Assembly (NCBI GenBank): GCA_036788215.1 | Contig: DAIQNV010000002.1 | Span: forward strand, 1 to 64,000 | Direction of reading: 5' to 3' | From: DAIQNV01 sp036788215 | GTDB lineage: Bacteria > Planctomycetota > Phycisphaerae > Phycisphaerales > UBA1924 | Length of the DNA stretch: 64,000 nucleotides | Shown: positions 19,654 through 28,896 of the stretch, piece by piece | How the letters are laid out: the number at the start of each line of letters is the position of its first letter | Numbering within the stretch: position 1 is the stretch's first letter | The notes under the pieces: model-generated | Told to the model about the DNA's origin: nothing | The model's database searches: none | The model's input: the letters and a program-made list of their open reading frames with translations, nothing else | Program-made: the position numbers and the translations under genes

Positions 19654-22600
19654 GGCGGAACTCCTTGCCCCGGCCCAGCCGGTCGGTCGCCGACACAATC
19701 AGGAAGTAGAACATCGGCACGAAGAACAGCGCCAGCGTCGTGGCCCCCACCATTCCACCGAGCACACCCGTGCCGATGGAATGCCGCGCGTTGGCCCCCG
19801 CCCCGCTCGCGATCACAAGAGGCACCGTGCCCAGAATGAACGCCAGGGAGGTCATCAGGATCGGGCGCAGCCGGAGCTTCGCCGCCTCGATGGCCGCGTC
19901 CCGCGGGCTCATGCCCTCCTCACGCTTGACCTGCGCGAACTCAACAATGAGAATCGCGTTCTTCGCCGAAAGCCCGATCAGCGTCACGAGGCCGATCTGG
20001 AAATACACGTCATTCTCCATCCCGGCCACCCACACCGAAACCAGTGCCCCGAACAGGCCAAACGGCACCGCAGTGATGATCGCGAGGGGCAGCGACCAGC
20101 GCTCGTACTGGCCCGCAAGGATGAGGAACACCAGCACGATGCCGAACCCGAAGGCGAACACAGCCGTCGACCCCGCCTGCTTCTGCTCGAACGCCTGACC
20201 AGCCCAGGCAAAGGACGTGTCGCCCCCCACCGCCGACGCCACCTCCTCCATCGCCGCGATCGCCTGCCCCGAGCTGAACCCCGGCGCCGCATCCCCGCTG
20301 ATTTTCGCCGCGGGCAGCCCGTTGAAGCGCGTCACCAGGTCCGGGCCCGAGCGATAGCTCGCATCGACCACAGCGGACAGCGGAATCATCTGCCCGTCGC
20401 GCTGCCGCACATACACGTGCCCGATGTCGTCCGGGTCGTCCCGGAAGGTCCCGTCCGCCTGCACGATGACATTCCAGACCCGCCCGTGCTTCGCGTATTG
20501 GCTCACATACGCCCCGCCGAAGAGCGACTGCAACGCATCGAAAATGCCGTCCGTCGGCATGCCCAGCGTCTCCGCCCGCACCCGGTCCACATCGACAAAC
20601 AATTGGCGGGAGTGCGCGTTGAATGTGCTGTTCAAGCCCACGAGTTCGGGCCGCTCCCGCGCCGCCGCCAGGGCCTGCTGGAGCTGCCCGGCCAGCACCG
20701 TCGCGGAGCCCTCGCCCCTGTTCTGCAGCCAGAACTCGAACCCCCCCTGCGAGCCCAGCCCCGGGATCGGAGGCAGATTCACCGCGATCGCGATCCCGTC
20801 CCCGAGCCGCATCAGCTTCGGACGCAGCGAGGTCACCACCGCGTCAAAGCCGAGCTCCGGGCGACCCTTCCGCGCGGAGAACTCCTGCAGCGAAACGAAG
20901 ATCGTCGCGGCGTTCGCCTTGAACTGACCATCCAGCAGGCTGTACCCCGTCAGCTTCGAGGCGTGTCGAACCGCCTCGTGCTCGGCAAAGAGCCTCTGGA
21001 CCTCGCGCGCGACGACATCCGTCCGGTCGAGCGTTGCCCCGTCCGGCAGGAAGATCGCGACCAGCACGACTCCCTGGTCCTCCTCGGGCACGAAACTGGT
21101 CGGGATGTGCCGGAAGAGCAACGCGATGCCGACACCGATCACCGCCACGAACACCAGGCCCACCGCCGCACCTTGGATCACCAGCCGCACCCCCGCGCCG
21201 TACGCGATCGTCAGCCGGTCCATGCACCAGTTGAACGCGCGGAACGGGGCCGAAACGCCGCCCCTCGGACGGAGGAGGATCCCGCACAACGCCGGCGTCA
21301 GCGTCAGCGCGACAAAGCTCGAAATCGCCACCGAGATCGCGATCGTCACCGCGAACTGCTTGTACAGCACACCCGTCGTCCCGCCCAGGAACGCAACCGG
21401 CACGAACACCGCGCACAGCACCAGCGTCGTCGCGACCACGGGCCCGATCACCTCCCCCATCGCCCGGACCGTCGCCTCCTTCGCGTCCACGCGCTGCTCG
21501 TGCATGACCCGCTCGACGTTCTCGACGACCACGATCGCGTCGTCGCACACGATCCCGATCGCCAGCACGAGCCCGAGAAGCGTCAGCATGTTCAGGCTGA
21601 AACCGAGCACCAGCATGCCCGCAAAGGTGCCCACCACCGCGACGAGGATCGCCACCGTCGGGATGAGCGTCGCCCGGATGCTCTGCAGAAAGAGATACGT
21701 CACCAGCACCACCAGGATTACCGCGATCAGCAGCGTCTCGATCACCTCACGAATCGAGGCCTCGATGACCTCCGTCGTGTCGTAGGAAATCGCGTAATCG
21801 ACGCCCGACGGAAAGGCCGGCCGCAGGCTCTCCATCAGCGATTCCACCGCACCCGCCACCGCGAGCGCGTTCGAGCCGGGCTCCTGGTAGACCGCGATGA
21901 ACGTCGCATCCCGCCCCTCGCTGTCCCCACCACGCGAGAGCGAAGACCGGAGGAGGTACTGCTGACGCCCCACCTCCACCCGCCCGATATCGCCGACCCG
22001 CACCACCGCCGACCCCTCAGCAGCCGCGCGGATGATGATGCTCTCAAACTCTTCGGGAGCGTCGTACCGCCCCCCGGTCACCACCGGAACCGTGACCTCC
22101 GCTGGGCGATCCAGCGGCGCCTGCGACACCGTGCCCGCCGCGAACTGCTGGTTCTGCCTCCCGATCGCCCCCTTCACATCACCGGGCGTGATCCCGAGGC
22201 TCGCCATCCGATCCGGGTTCAGCCACACCCGCATCGCCAGATCCGGCAGACCCATGATCTGCGCCTGGTTCGCACCCTCCACGCGCTTGAGCGCATCCAC
22301 GACATACAGGTTCGCGTAGTTGCCGATGTACGCCTCGTCGCGCGACCCGTCCGGCGAATACAGCGAGATCAGCAAAAGAATGTTCGACGAACGCTTCTGC
22401 ACCTTCACGCCCGTCGTCCGCACCGCCTCCGGCAGCCCGGGCAGCGCCAGGTTCACCCGGTTCTGCACCTGCACCTCGGCCGTGTCCGGATCCGTGCCCA
22501 GCCCAAAGAACGCCGTGAGCGTCATCTGACCCGCCGCCGAACTGCTCGACTGCATGTACAACAGACCGTCCACGCCGTTCACCTGCGTCTCGATCGGAGC

Positions 22601-22789
22601 CGCCACCGAGTTCGCGACGGTCTCCGCGTCCGCCCCCGGATAGTTCGCGGACACCGTCACCTGCACCGGCGCGATATCCGGGTACTGAGTGATCGGCAGG
22701 CTCAGCCCCGCCACCGATCCCGCAAGCACAAGCACGATCGAGAAAACCGACGCCAGGATCGGACGGCGAACAAAGAGTGACCCGATCAC
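19646..22789 (-). CDS. RND multidrug efflux permease (HAE1 type)
   Basis: 1047 residues, the length of AcrB/MexB. It starts MIGSLFVRRPILASVFS, has the LPITQYPDIAPVQV segment, and the complete relay motif GIVCDDAIVVVENVER with both aspartates in helix 4. The C-terminal half contains GLSAKNAILIVEFAQ, the classic mark of hydrophobe/amphiphile pumps. It exports drugs or similar compounds from the inner membrane and periplasm, driven by protons. Start is GTG 22789, overlapping the adaptor stop. Best annotated as a multidrug pump; specific substrates not readable. Confidence 0.95.
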   Translation of the reverse strand: MIGSLFVRRPILASVFSIVLVLAGSVAGLSLPITQYPDIAPVQVTVSANYPGADAETVANSVAAPIETQVNGVDGLLYMQSSSSAAGQMTLTAFFGLGTDPDTAEVQVQNRVNLALPGLPEAVRTTGVKVQKRSSNILLLISLYSPDGSRDEAYIGNYANLYVVDALKRVEGANQAQIMGLPDLAMRVWLNPDRMASLGITPGDVKGAIGRQNQQFAAGTVSQAPLDRPAEVTVPVVTGGRYDAPEEFESIIIRAAAEGSAVVRVGDIGRVEVGRQQYLLRSSLSRGGDSEGRDATFIAVYQEPGSNALAVAGAVESLMESLRPAFPSGVDYAISYDTTEVIEASIREVIETLLIAVILVVLVTYLFLQSIRATLIPTVAILVAVVGTFAGMLVLGFSLNMLTLLGLVLAIGIVCDDAIVVVENVERVMHEQRVDAKEATVRAMGEVIGPVVATTLVLCAVFVPVAFLGGTTGVLYKQFAVTIAISVAISSFVALTLTPALCGILLRPRGGVSAPFRAFNWCMDRLTIAYGAGVRLVIQGAAVGLVFVAVIGVGIALLFRHIPTSFVPEEDQGVVLVAIFLPDGATLDRTDVVAREVQRLFAEHEAVRHASKLTGYSLLDGQFKANAATIFVSLQEFSARKGRPELGFDAVVTSLRPKLMRLGDGIAIAVNLPPIPGLGSQGGFEFWLQNRGEGSATVLAGQLQQALAAARERPELVGLNSTFNAHSRQLFVDVDRVRAETLGMPTDGIFDALQSLFGGAYVSQYAKHGRVWNVIVQADGTFRDDPDDIGHVYVRQRDGQMIPLSAVVDASYRSGPDLVTRFNGLPAAKISGDAAPGFSSGQAIAAMEEVASAVGGDTSFAWAGQAFEQKQAGSTAVFAFGFGIVLVFLILAGQYERWSLPLAIITAVPFGLFGALVSVWVAGMENDVYFQIGLVTLIGLSAKNAILIVEFAQVKREEGMSPRDAAIEAAKLRLRPILMTSLAFILGTVPLVIASGAGANARHSIGTGVLGGMVGATTLALFFVPMFYFLIVSATDRLGRGKEFRHA

Positions 22790-23964
22790 GGCGTCGGCCC
22801 CCGCGTCCCGACCCCCAAAGCGTCGTTCGCGTCGCCATCCAAAGGCAAGATCCGCACGACCGCGAGCGCCGTACCCACACGCAAGCCCATCCGACCGTTC
22901 ACAACGACCCGGTCACCATCACTGAGGCCCGACTCGATCACCCAGGACTCGCCCGCCCAAGGGCCAAGGAACACAGGCCTCTGCTCAGCACGCCCCTCCC
23001 GCCCAACGACCCACACGTAAGGCCCCGGCGGACCCTCCGCAACCGCTCGCCGCGGCACCGTGATCGCGCCCGGGCGATACGCCCCCCGCAGGGTCACCCG
23101 CACGAACTGCCCGGGTCGCAGCGTCCGAGCCGAGTTGGGAATCTCCGCGCGAACCTGCACCGCCCCGGTCTGCGCGCTCACGGTCGCGTCCGTGAACGAG
23201 ATCCGCCCCGTCTCCGGGTGCACCCGCCCGTCGGAGAGTTCCACCGAAACAAGAAACTCGCCGCGGGGCGGGTACGCGACCGACCCGTCCGTGCCTTGCC
23301 GGGCAGCCCGCAGCACCTGCGTCTCCGTCACGCTGAACTCGACCCACATCGGGTCGATCCGGGCCACATACGTCAAGGCCGGAGTCGCCAAGGAGATGTA
23401 CGCGCCCTCCCGCTGCGTCGCGGCACCCGTCAGCCCGCCGACGGGAGACCGGATCTCCGTGTACTCAAGGTTCAGTTCCGCGTCGAACACCCCGGCCGAC
23501 GCCCCTTCAACCGCCGCAGCCGCCTCGTTCACACGCCCGCGCGCGTCGTCCAGTTCCTTGGCCGCCACCGCCTCCGCAGCCGCCAGAGGCTCGATCCGAG
23601 CCAGGAGCGCCCGCGCGTTGTCAAGACGTGCCTGCTGCTGGGCCAGCGCCGCCTGCGCCCCGCGGAGCCGCGACTCGAATGGAGCCGGGTCGAGCCGGAA
23701 GAGGAGTTCTCCCTCCTCCACGAACCCACCCTCCTCGAAACTGATCTCATCGAGATACGCCGCCACCCGAGCCCGGATCTCGACCCGCTGCGAACTCTCC
23801 GTCCGACCCACAAAGCTAAAGTCCACCCGGAGATCGCGGGGCAAGACCTGTACGATCTCCACCTCCCGAGGCGGCGGCTCCGGAGCGGGCCGGGGCGCTC
23901 CGCGATCACACCCCGCAAGGCACACAGCAACGAACAGGATCGGACCGACAATCGGGCGTCTCAT
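22786..23964 (-). CDS. RND efflux periplasmic adaptor lipoprotein (AcrA/MexA type)
   Basis: 392 residues. The signal ends CLAGC, so it is lipid-anchored. Half-motifs IRARVAAYLDEISFEEGGFVEEG and IRSPVGGLTGAATQREGAYI flank the alpha-hairpin, followed by the beta-barrel and a membrane-proximal domain with GRMGLRVG. It links the permease (19646-22789) and the OprM-like channel (18181-19653). First gene of this three-gene operon; 68 bases separate it from the sulfatase stop upstream, room for a separate promoter though none is obvious. No regulator gene is adjacent. Confidence 0.92.
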   Translation of the reverse strand: MRRPIVGPILFVAVCLAGCDRGAPRPAPEPPPREVEIVQVLPRDLRVDFSFVGRTESSQRVEIRARVAAYLDEISFEEGGFVEEGELLFRLDPAPFESRLRGAQAALAQQQARLDNARALLARIEPLAAAEAVAAKELDDARGRVNEAAAAVEGASAGVFDAELNLEYTEIRSPVGGLTGAATQREGAYISLATPALTYVARIDPMWVEFSVTETQVLRAARQGTDGSVAYPPRGEFLVSVELSDGRVHPETGRISFTDATVSAQTGAVQVRAEIPNSARTLRPGQFVRVTLRGAYRPGAITVPRRAVAEGPPGPYVWVVGREGRAEQRPVFLGPWAGESWVIESGLSDGDRVVVNGRMGLRVGTALAVVRILPLDGDANDALGVGTRGPTP

Positions 23965-24032
23965 GGCGGCAGAGCCTACCCGGCGTCAACCCCGGGTGCG
24001 CTGTTCCCCGGCGCCGATGCCACGCCCGCCAG

Positions 24033-25463
24033 CTACTGATCACCAAAGGTCCACGACCCAAGGCTCGGGTGCGCGGGGGGAATGAGCCCCTCAGACCATT
24101 CCGCCAGCAGCCCCCGGAGCGCGTCCGCAGCGCCCTCGTAGCCATCCGCGAGATCCGCCCGAAGCAGGTTCCGCCGCTCGCCCGTATCGCTCGCGAGGTC
24201 GAACAGCAGGTCCCCACCCGCGCTCTCCGGACGCGTCACCAGCTTCAGGTCCCCCGACCGCACCGCCGCCTGCCCGCGATCGTGCCACCACCAGAACAAG
24301 GCCGCGTGAGGCGGTCCCTCGATCTCCCCGGCGAGATGCGGGCGCAGGTCAACGCCGTCGAGCGGATGCGTCGGGCGAACCTGCGCACGCGCGACGGGCC
24401 CCGCCGCCCCCACGATCGTCGCCGCGATGTCGAGAGCGCTGACCGGATGCCGGTAGGTCGAGCCGGGCGCCGCCACCCCCGGCCAGCGGATCGCGAAGGG
24501 CACCCGCAGGCCACCCTCGAACGGCTGGCTCTTGTGGCCGCGCAGGGGCGTGTTCCGCGACGCGTTGTTGCTCGCGCCCCCGTTGTCCGAGAGGAACACC
24601 ACGATCGTGTCGTCCGCAAGCCCGCGCCGATCGAGGGCATCAAGCACCCGGCCGATGCCGTCGTCCATCGCGCTCACCATCGCCGCGTAGGTCCGCCGCC
24701 GCCCATCCGCGATGTGCCCGAAGCGAGACAGGTACTCATCCGTCGCCTGCATGGGCGTGTGCGGAGCGTTGTACGCCAGGTAGAGAAAGAAAGGCCCGTC
24801 CCGGTCGCGGTCGATGAACTCGACGGCGCTGTCCGACAACTCGTCAGTGAGGTACTCCGTCGTCGCCACCCGCTTCTCGTTGTCGAGCAGCTTCGTGCGA
24901 TACCACGCCCACTTCTCCCGCACCTCCGAGAGATCCTCCAGCGTCAGGTTCTCCGGAAAGTAGTCGTGCCCGCCCGTCAGAAACCCATAGAACTCGTCGA
25001 ACCCGCGGTCGAGGGGCCTGAGCCCTGGGTACGTCCCGAGGTGCCACTTGCCGACCACCTTCGACTCGTACCCCGCAGGACGCAGCAACTCCGAGATCAT
25101 CCGCTCCGAGGTCGGCACACCGTTCGGAATCGAAGGATCGACCGTCGGGTTGTTCCCGCACCCAAACCGGTCCTGGTACCGACCCGTGATCAGGCCCGCA
25201 CGGCTCGGCCCGCACACCGCCCCCGTGACATACCCCTGCTCGAACCGCACACCCTCCGCCGCAATGCGGTCGATGCCCGGCGTCGGGATGTCCGCGCACC
25301 CCATGAACCCGACATCGGCATAGCCCAGGTCATCTGCGAGGATCAGCACGAGGTTCGGCCGCTTCGGGTTCTCCCGAGCCTCCGTCACCGCGACCCCACC
25401 CGAGCAGCCCGCGCACGCCATCGAAACGCACAACGCCGCCAGAATCATCAAGGCCCGCATCAT
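24033..25463 (-). CDS. sulfatase (type I, formylglycine-dependent), lipoprotein
   Basis: 476 residues. Signal ends MACAGC (Cys20). The metal site begins LILADDLGYADVG, and the sulfatase signature CGPSRAGL starts at Cys84, the cysteine converted to formylglycine. KWHLG, GTYPG and a later FLSDNGG segment complete the type I pattern. It removes sulfate esters from a polysaccharide in the periplasm or at the surface. No maturase is in the window. It lies 18 bases after the GH16 gene on the same strand, so the pair probably acts on one sulfated algal glucan, galactan or similar polymer. Confidence 0.93.
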   Translation of the reverse strand: MMRALMILAALCVSMACAGCSGGVAVTEARENPKRPNLVLILADDLGYADVGFMGCADIPTPGIDRIAAEGVRFEQGYVTGAVCGPSRAGLITGRYQDRFGCGNNPTVDPSIPNGVPTSERMISELLRPAGYESKVVGKWHLGTYPGLRPLDRGFDEFYGFLTGGHDYFPENLTLEDLSEVREKWAWYRTKLLDNEKRVATTEYLTDELSDSAVEFIDRDRDGPFFLYLAYNAPHTPMQATDEYLSRFGHIADGRRRTYAAMVSAMDDGIGRVLDALDRRGLADDTIVVFLSDNGGASNNASRNTPLRGHKSQPFEGGLRVPFAIRWPGVAAPGSTYRHPVSALDIAATIVGAAGPVARAQVRPTHPLDGVDLRPHLAGEIEGPPHAALFWWWHDRGQAAVRSGDLKLVTRPESAGGDLLFDLASDTGERRNLLRADLADGYEGAADALRGLLAEWSEGLIPPAHPSLGSWTFGDQ

Positions 25464-25481
25464 GAGGCTTCTCCCACGAAC

Positions 25482-26363
25482 TCAGTTCTCTTCGAGAATC
25501 GACTGATACACCCGGATGTAGTCGATCTCGTACCGCGCGGGGAACTCTGTGCCCGAGGGATCCCCGCCCTGCGATCCCCCGACCGCGAGGTTGACGAGCA
25601 TGTAGTGAGGCTCGCGGAACGGATTCGACCCGTCCGGGTTCACGGTCCGCTGCACATCGATCGTGTTCAGCAACCGATCGTCGACGAAGAGCCGGATCTC
25701 ATCCTCGGTCCACTCCATCCGCCAGACATGAAACTCCGCCGACCACGCCTCCGCGTCCCCCGCCTCATCCAGTTCCGCCAGAGGCGTCCGCGTCGCGTCC
25801 CAGTGCTGCGCCCACCGCCCGCCCTCCGCCTGCCAGCACGCGTTGGCCAGCAGAACCCCGTCGTAGTACTCCATGATGTCGATCTCGCCGCTCCCGGGCC
25901 AGGGCCGCGCCGATCCGAGCGTCCACCACGCGGGCCATAGCCCCGGACGCGTGTCGATCCGCGCCCGCATCTCGAAAACGCCGTACAGCCATTCCCGCTT
26001 CCCCCGCGTCCGAAGAGACGACGAGGTGTATTCAGCGTGCGGCCGCCGGGTCTTCCAGTTCCTCGAGCCCGGCTCGTGGTTCGGGTTCACCACACGCTCG
26101 CGCCGGGCCTCGATCACCAACAAGCCGTCGCGCACCACCGCGTTGTCCGCCTGATACCACTGCAGTTCCTCGTTCCGCGAGAAACCCTCCTCGAAACCCC
26201 ACGTTTCGGGGTCCGGCGCCCCATCCCGCTCGAACTCCTCAGCCCAGACGAGTCGATAGCCGGGTGGCGCAGCCTGTTCAGGGGAACCCTCCCCGCGAAG
26301 CCCCGCCGAACACCCGAGCATCGCGACCAGGAAAACCAAGGAAAGCCCGATTCGCATCATCAT
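25482..26363 (-). CDS. glycoside hydrolase family 16 enzyme, lipoprotein
   Basis: About 293 residues. A signal ending AMLGC is followed by a single GH16 beta-jellyroll. The active site GEIDIMEYY contains nucleophile Glu160, Asp162 and acid/base Glu165. NEELQWYQADN and WPAWWTLG are typical substrate-cleft segments of bacterial laminarinase-like GH16. Members cleave beta-1,3- or beta-1,3/1,4-linked glucans or galactans. Three consecutive ATG codons (26363, 26360, 26357) follow GGAG; the exact one is uncertain. First gene of a unit with the sulfatase and divergent from the sigma factor gene. Confidence 0.92.
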   Translation of the reverse strand: MMMRIGLSLVFLVAMLGCSAGLRGEGSPEQAAPPGYRLVWAEEFERDGAPDPETWGFEEGFSRNEELQWYQADNAVVRDGLLVIEARRERVVNPNHEPGSRNWKTRRPHAEYTSSSLRTRGKREWLYGVFEMRARIDTRPGLWPAWWTLGSARPWPGSGEIDIMEYYDGVLLANACWQAEGGRWAQHWDATRTPLAELDEAGDAEAWSAEFHVWRMEWTEDEIRLFVDDRLLNTIDVQRTVNPDGSNPFREPHYMLVNLAVGGSQGGDPSGTEFPARYEIDYIRVYQSILEEN

Positions 26364-26475
26364 TCCACTCCAAAGGCACCACGCAGGGGACACCGGCACT
26401 CGCCGACAGTATAACGCTTAACTAGCCAGCCATACCGCCGGGCCCCGGGACACCGCCCCCGTACACTCCCGCTCT

Positions 26476-27276
26476 GTGCCGCCCGCCGAACCCCATCCAG
26501 AGCGCGAAACGCCCCACATCGCCCTCTCGCGCCTCGTCGACGAGCACGCCGCCCAGCTCTACCAGCTCGCCCTCCGCTTCTGCGGGGACCGCACTGAAGC
26601 CGAGGACCTCGTCCAGGAGGTCTACCTGAGCGCCTTCCGGTCCTGGGACTCCTTCCGAGGTGAATCCGACCCCAGGACCTGGCTCTACCGCATCGCCGCC
26701 CGCGCGTGCCAGCGGATGCACCGCAAACGCTCCGGCGAGCCCGACCGCCTGGTCTCCCTCGACGCCCACCTCCCCTTTGGGGATTCCCTCATCGCCCTCG
26801 TCCCCGCCGACCAGCCGGACGCGGTGCAGGCCCAGATCCGCGTGGAAGCCCGCGAACGACTTGAAGCCGCCATCGCCGAACTGCCCGACGACTTCCGCGT
26901 CCCCCTCATCCTGAAGGAGCTCGTGGGCTTCAGCGTCCGGGAGATCGCCGGCATTCTCGACATGGAGGAAGGCACGGTCCGGAGCCGCGTCCACCGCGCC
27001 AGGCTGAAGCTCCGCGCCGCCGCCGAAGCCGCCATCCCCCGCTCGCCCGTCCCCGCCCCGCCACCGGCCTACGAAGAACGCGTCTGCCTCGACCTGCTCA
27101 ACGCCAAGCAGGACGCACTCGACCGGGGCGTGCCCTTCGCGGGCGAGGTCATCTGCGATCGCTGCCGCGCTGTCTTCGCCAGCCTTGACCTCACGCAGGA
27201 GATCTGCCGCGACCTCTCATCAGGCGACCTGCCCCCGGGTCTCCGCGAACGCCTGATCGAGCGCCTCGGCGACTGA
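26476..27276 (+). CDS. ECF-type RNA polymerase sigma factor with C-terminal cysteine extension
   Basis: 266 residues from GTG. Region 2 covers about 18-85 (RLVDEHAAQLYQLALRFCG, AEDLVQEVYLSAFRSWDSF) and region 4 about 128-185 (IAELPDDFRVPLILKELVGFS, VREIAGILDMEEGTVRSRVHRAR). After this core comes an unusual 75-residue tail with CLDLL, CDRC and an EICRDL segment, resembling the HxxxCxxC zinc-binding anti-sigma fold or a cysteine-rich regulatory tail. No separate anti-sigma gene is adjacent, so control may be built in. Divergent from the GH16-sulfatase pair across a 112-base gap and convergent with the TolC gene. Confidence 0.9.
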   Translation: MPPAEPHPERETPHIALSRLVDEHAAQLYQLALRFCGDRTEAEDLVQEVYLSAFRSWDSFRGESDPRTWLYRIAARACQRMHRKRSGEPDRLVSLDAHLPFGDSLIALVPADQPDAVQAQIRVEARERLEAAIAELPDDFRVPLILKELVGFSVREIAGILDMEEGTVRSRVHRARLKLRAAAEAAIPRSPVPAPPPAYEERVCLDLLNAKQDALDRGVPFAGEVICDRCRAVFASLDLTQEICRDLSSGDLPPGLRERLIERLGD

Positions 27277-27282
27277 CCCCGC

Positions 27283-28896
27283 TCACCGCCCCGCGACCAC
27301 CCGCACGCCCCGGCGTTCGAGCAGCGAGCCCTCCGCCAGGTACAGCCGCACGAGGGCGATGCGGTACTGCGTGATCGCCTCGACCTCCGCGATCTCCGCC
27401 GCCAGTTGGTCCCGCTGCGCCTGGGAAACAAGCAGCGCCGTGCTCGCCCCGACCTCGAACCGCTGCTGCTCCGCCTCCGCCGTCTCCGTCGCCAGGCGCC
27501 GCGCCGTAGCGCTCGCGTCGATCTGCTCGCGAGCCCGTCGCGCATCGTTGACCGCCAGGCGAACATCCAGCTCCACCACCTGCTCGAGATTCCGCACCGA
27601 GGCCCGCGCCTGCTCGCGCGACGCCAGGGCACGCATCTGCAGCCCCACCGCCTCGGACTCACCCAGCGTCTGCGTCAGCGAAAGCCCCGCGGTGAAGTCG
27701 TACGTCGACGAGTCCAGGTCCTCGAACGAGTCGGGGAACGTGTCCGCAAACCCCGTTTTGCCCAGGGCGATGAACAGGTCGAGACGAGGCAGCAGCCCGT
27801 TCCGCGTCCGCACCACTTCCAGCCGCCCCTGCTCGACGCGCAGCCTCGCCTCGCTCAGGTCCGGGCGCATCCGGACCGCGAGTTCCACACGCGCCGCGGT
27901 GTCCTCCAGCGCCTCCGCGATCGCCGCCAGAGGCTCCGAAAGCGACCGCACCGGCCGGTCGGACGCCGCCAGCGGAGCGTTCATCAGCCGGAACAGCCTG
28001 AGCCTCGAAGCACTCAGCGCCGCCCGCGCGTCGATCAGGGCCGCCTCACGCAGCGCGACTTCGCTCCCCGCCGCCGCCGCCTCCGTCCGGGGCAGGTCGC
28101 CCAGCTCGATCCGCTGCCGCACCTGGTCGAACTGCTGCCGCGCCACCGCGAGCGACCGCTCGAAAATCTCGATCGTCCGCTCCGCGAGCAGCTGCTCCCA
28201 GTACGCCACCTCCGCGTCCGCCACCAGCGCTTCGGTGAACCCCCGCAGCTCGTACAGCGACGCCCGGGTGTCCAGCTCCGCGAGCCGCACATCCACGAGG
28301 TTCACCGCCGGCCCGAACCCCCGCAGCAGCGACTGCGTCACCGTCAGCCCGACGCGTGCCGTCTGCTGCTCGGGCGCGCGATCGGAGATCGACCGATCCT
28401 GCGTCACACCCAGCTCGACATCGGTGCCCGTCGTCAACCGCTGCCGCACCCCCACGCCGAGCGACCCATCGTCGCCCTCCACGCCGAACTGCTCCTGCGT
28501 CGCCCTGGCCGTCTGCACCGCACGCTCGCGCCGGAACTCCGCGTCCGCGAACACCTCGGGCTCGAATTCCCCCCGCGCGATCGTCTCGAACGCCCCCACA
28601 ACCGCCGGAGTCAGCTGCGCCACATCGAGATCGCGGTTCTGCCGCAGCGCCAGCACCGCCGCCTGCTCGACCGACAGCTCGATCGGCCCGTCGACGCCGA
28701 AGTCCGGCAGCCCCATCGCGCCCGCGCCACCCGTCGCGATGTCCGGCGTCCGCGCCTCGTCGTACGCCGACGCCTCGTCCGCCCGCGCCTTCGCCTCCTC
28801 CCAGTCGGGCAGGAACGGTCGGAACCCCGTCCCGGCACACCCCGCCAGCATCGCCACCGCCGTCCCCGCGCCCGCCAGGACCAGGACGCCCCTCAC
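27283..28896 (-). CDS. TolC-family outer-membrane efflux protein, lipoprotein
   Basis: 537 residues from GTG 28896. A lipobox LAGC closes the signal, followed by a 50-residue polar segment and two TolC repeats with long alpha-hairpins; VTQSLLRGFGPAVNLVDVRLA and LSLTQTLGESEAVGLQMRAL are the strand-to-helix transitions. Longer than OprM-type proteins and unlike 18181-19653 in sequence. It forms the outer-membrane exit of the third RND set, overlapping the permease stop by four bases. Convergent with the sigma factor gene, only six bases away. Confidence 0.9.
   Translation of the reverse strand: MRGVLVLAGAGTAVAMLAGCAGTGFRPFLPDWEEAKARADEASAYDEARTPDIATGGAGAMGLPDFGVDGPIELSVEQAAVLALRQNRDLDVAQLTPAVVGAFETIARGEFEPEVFADAEFRRERAVQTARATQEQFGVEGDDGSLGVGVRQRLTTGTDVELGVTQDRSISDRAPEQQTARVGLTVTQSLLRGFGPAVNLVDVRLAELDTRASLYELRGFTEALVADAEVAYWEQLLAERTIEIFERSLAVARQQFDQVRQRIELGDLPRTEAAAAGSEVALREAALIDARAALSASRLRLFRLMNAPLAASDRPVRSLSEPLAAIAEALEDTAARVELAVRMRPDLSEARLRVEQGRLEVVRTRNGLLPRLDLFIALGKTGFADTFPDSFEDLDSSTYDFTAGLSLTQTLGESEAVGLQMRALASREQARASVRNLEQVVELDVRLAVNDARRAREQIDASATARRLATETAEAEQQRFEVGASTALLVSQAQRDQLAAEIAEVEAITQYRIALVRLYLAEGSLLERRGVRVVAGR

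Noticed and set aside
19604..22780. very long open frame on the plus strand opposite the RND permease
   Set aside because: Arg/His/Gln/Pro-rich antisense shadow of a clearly coding RND gene; no start signal or domain.
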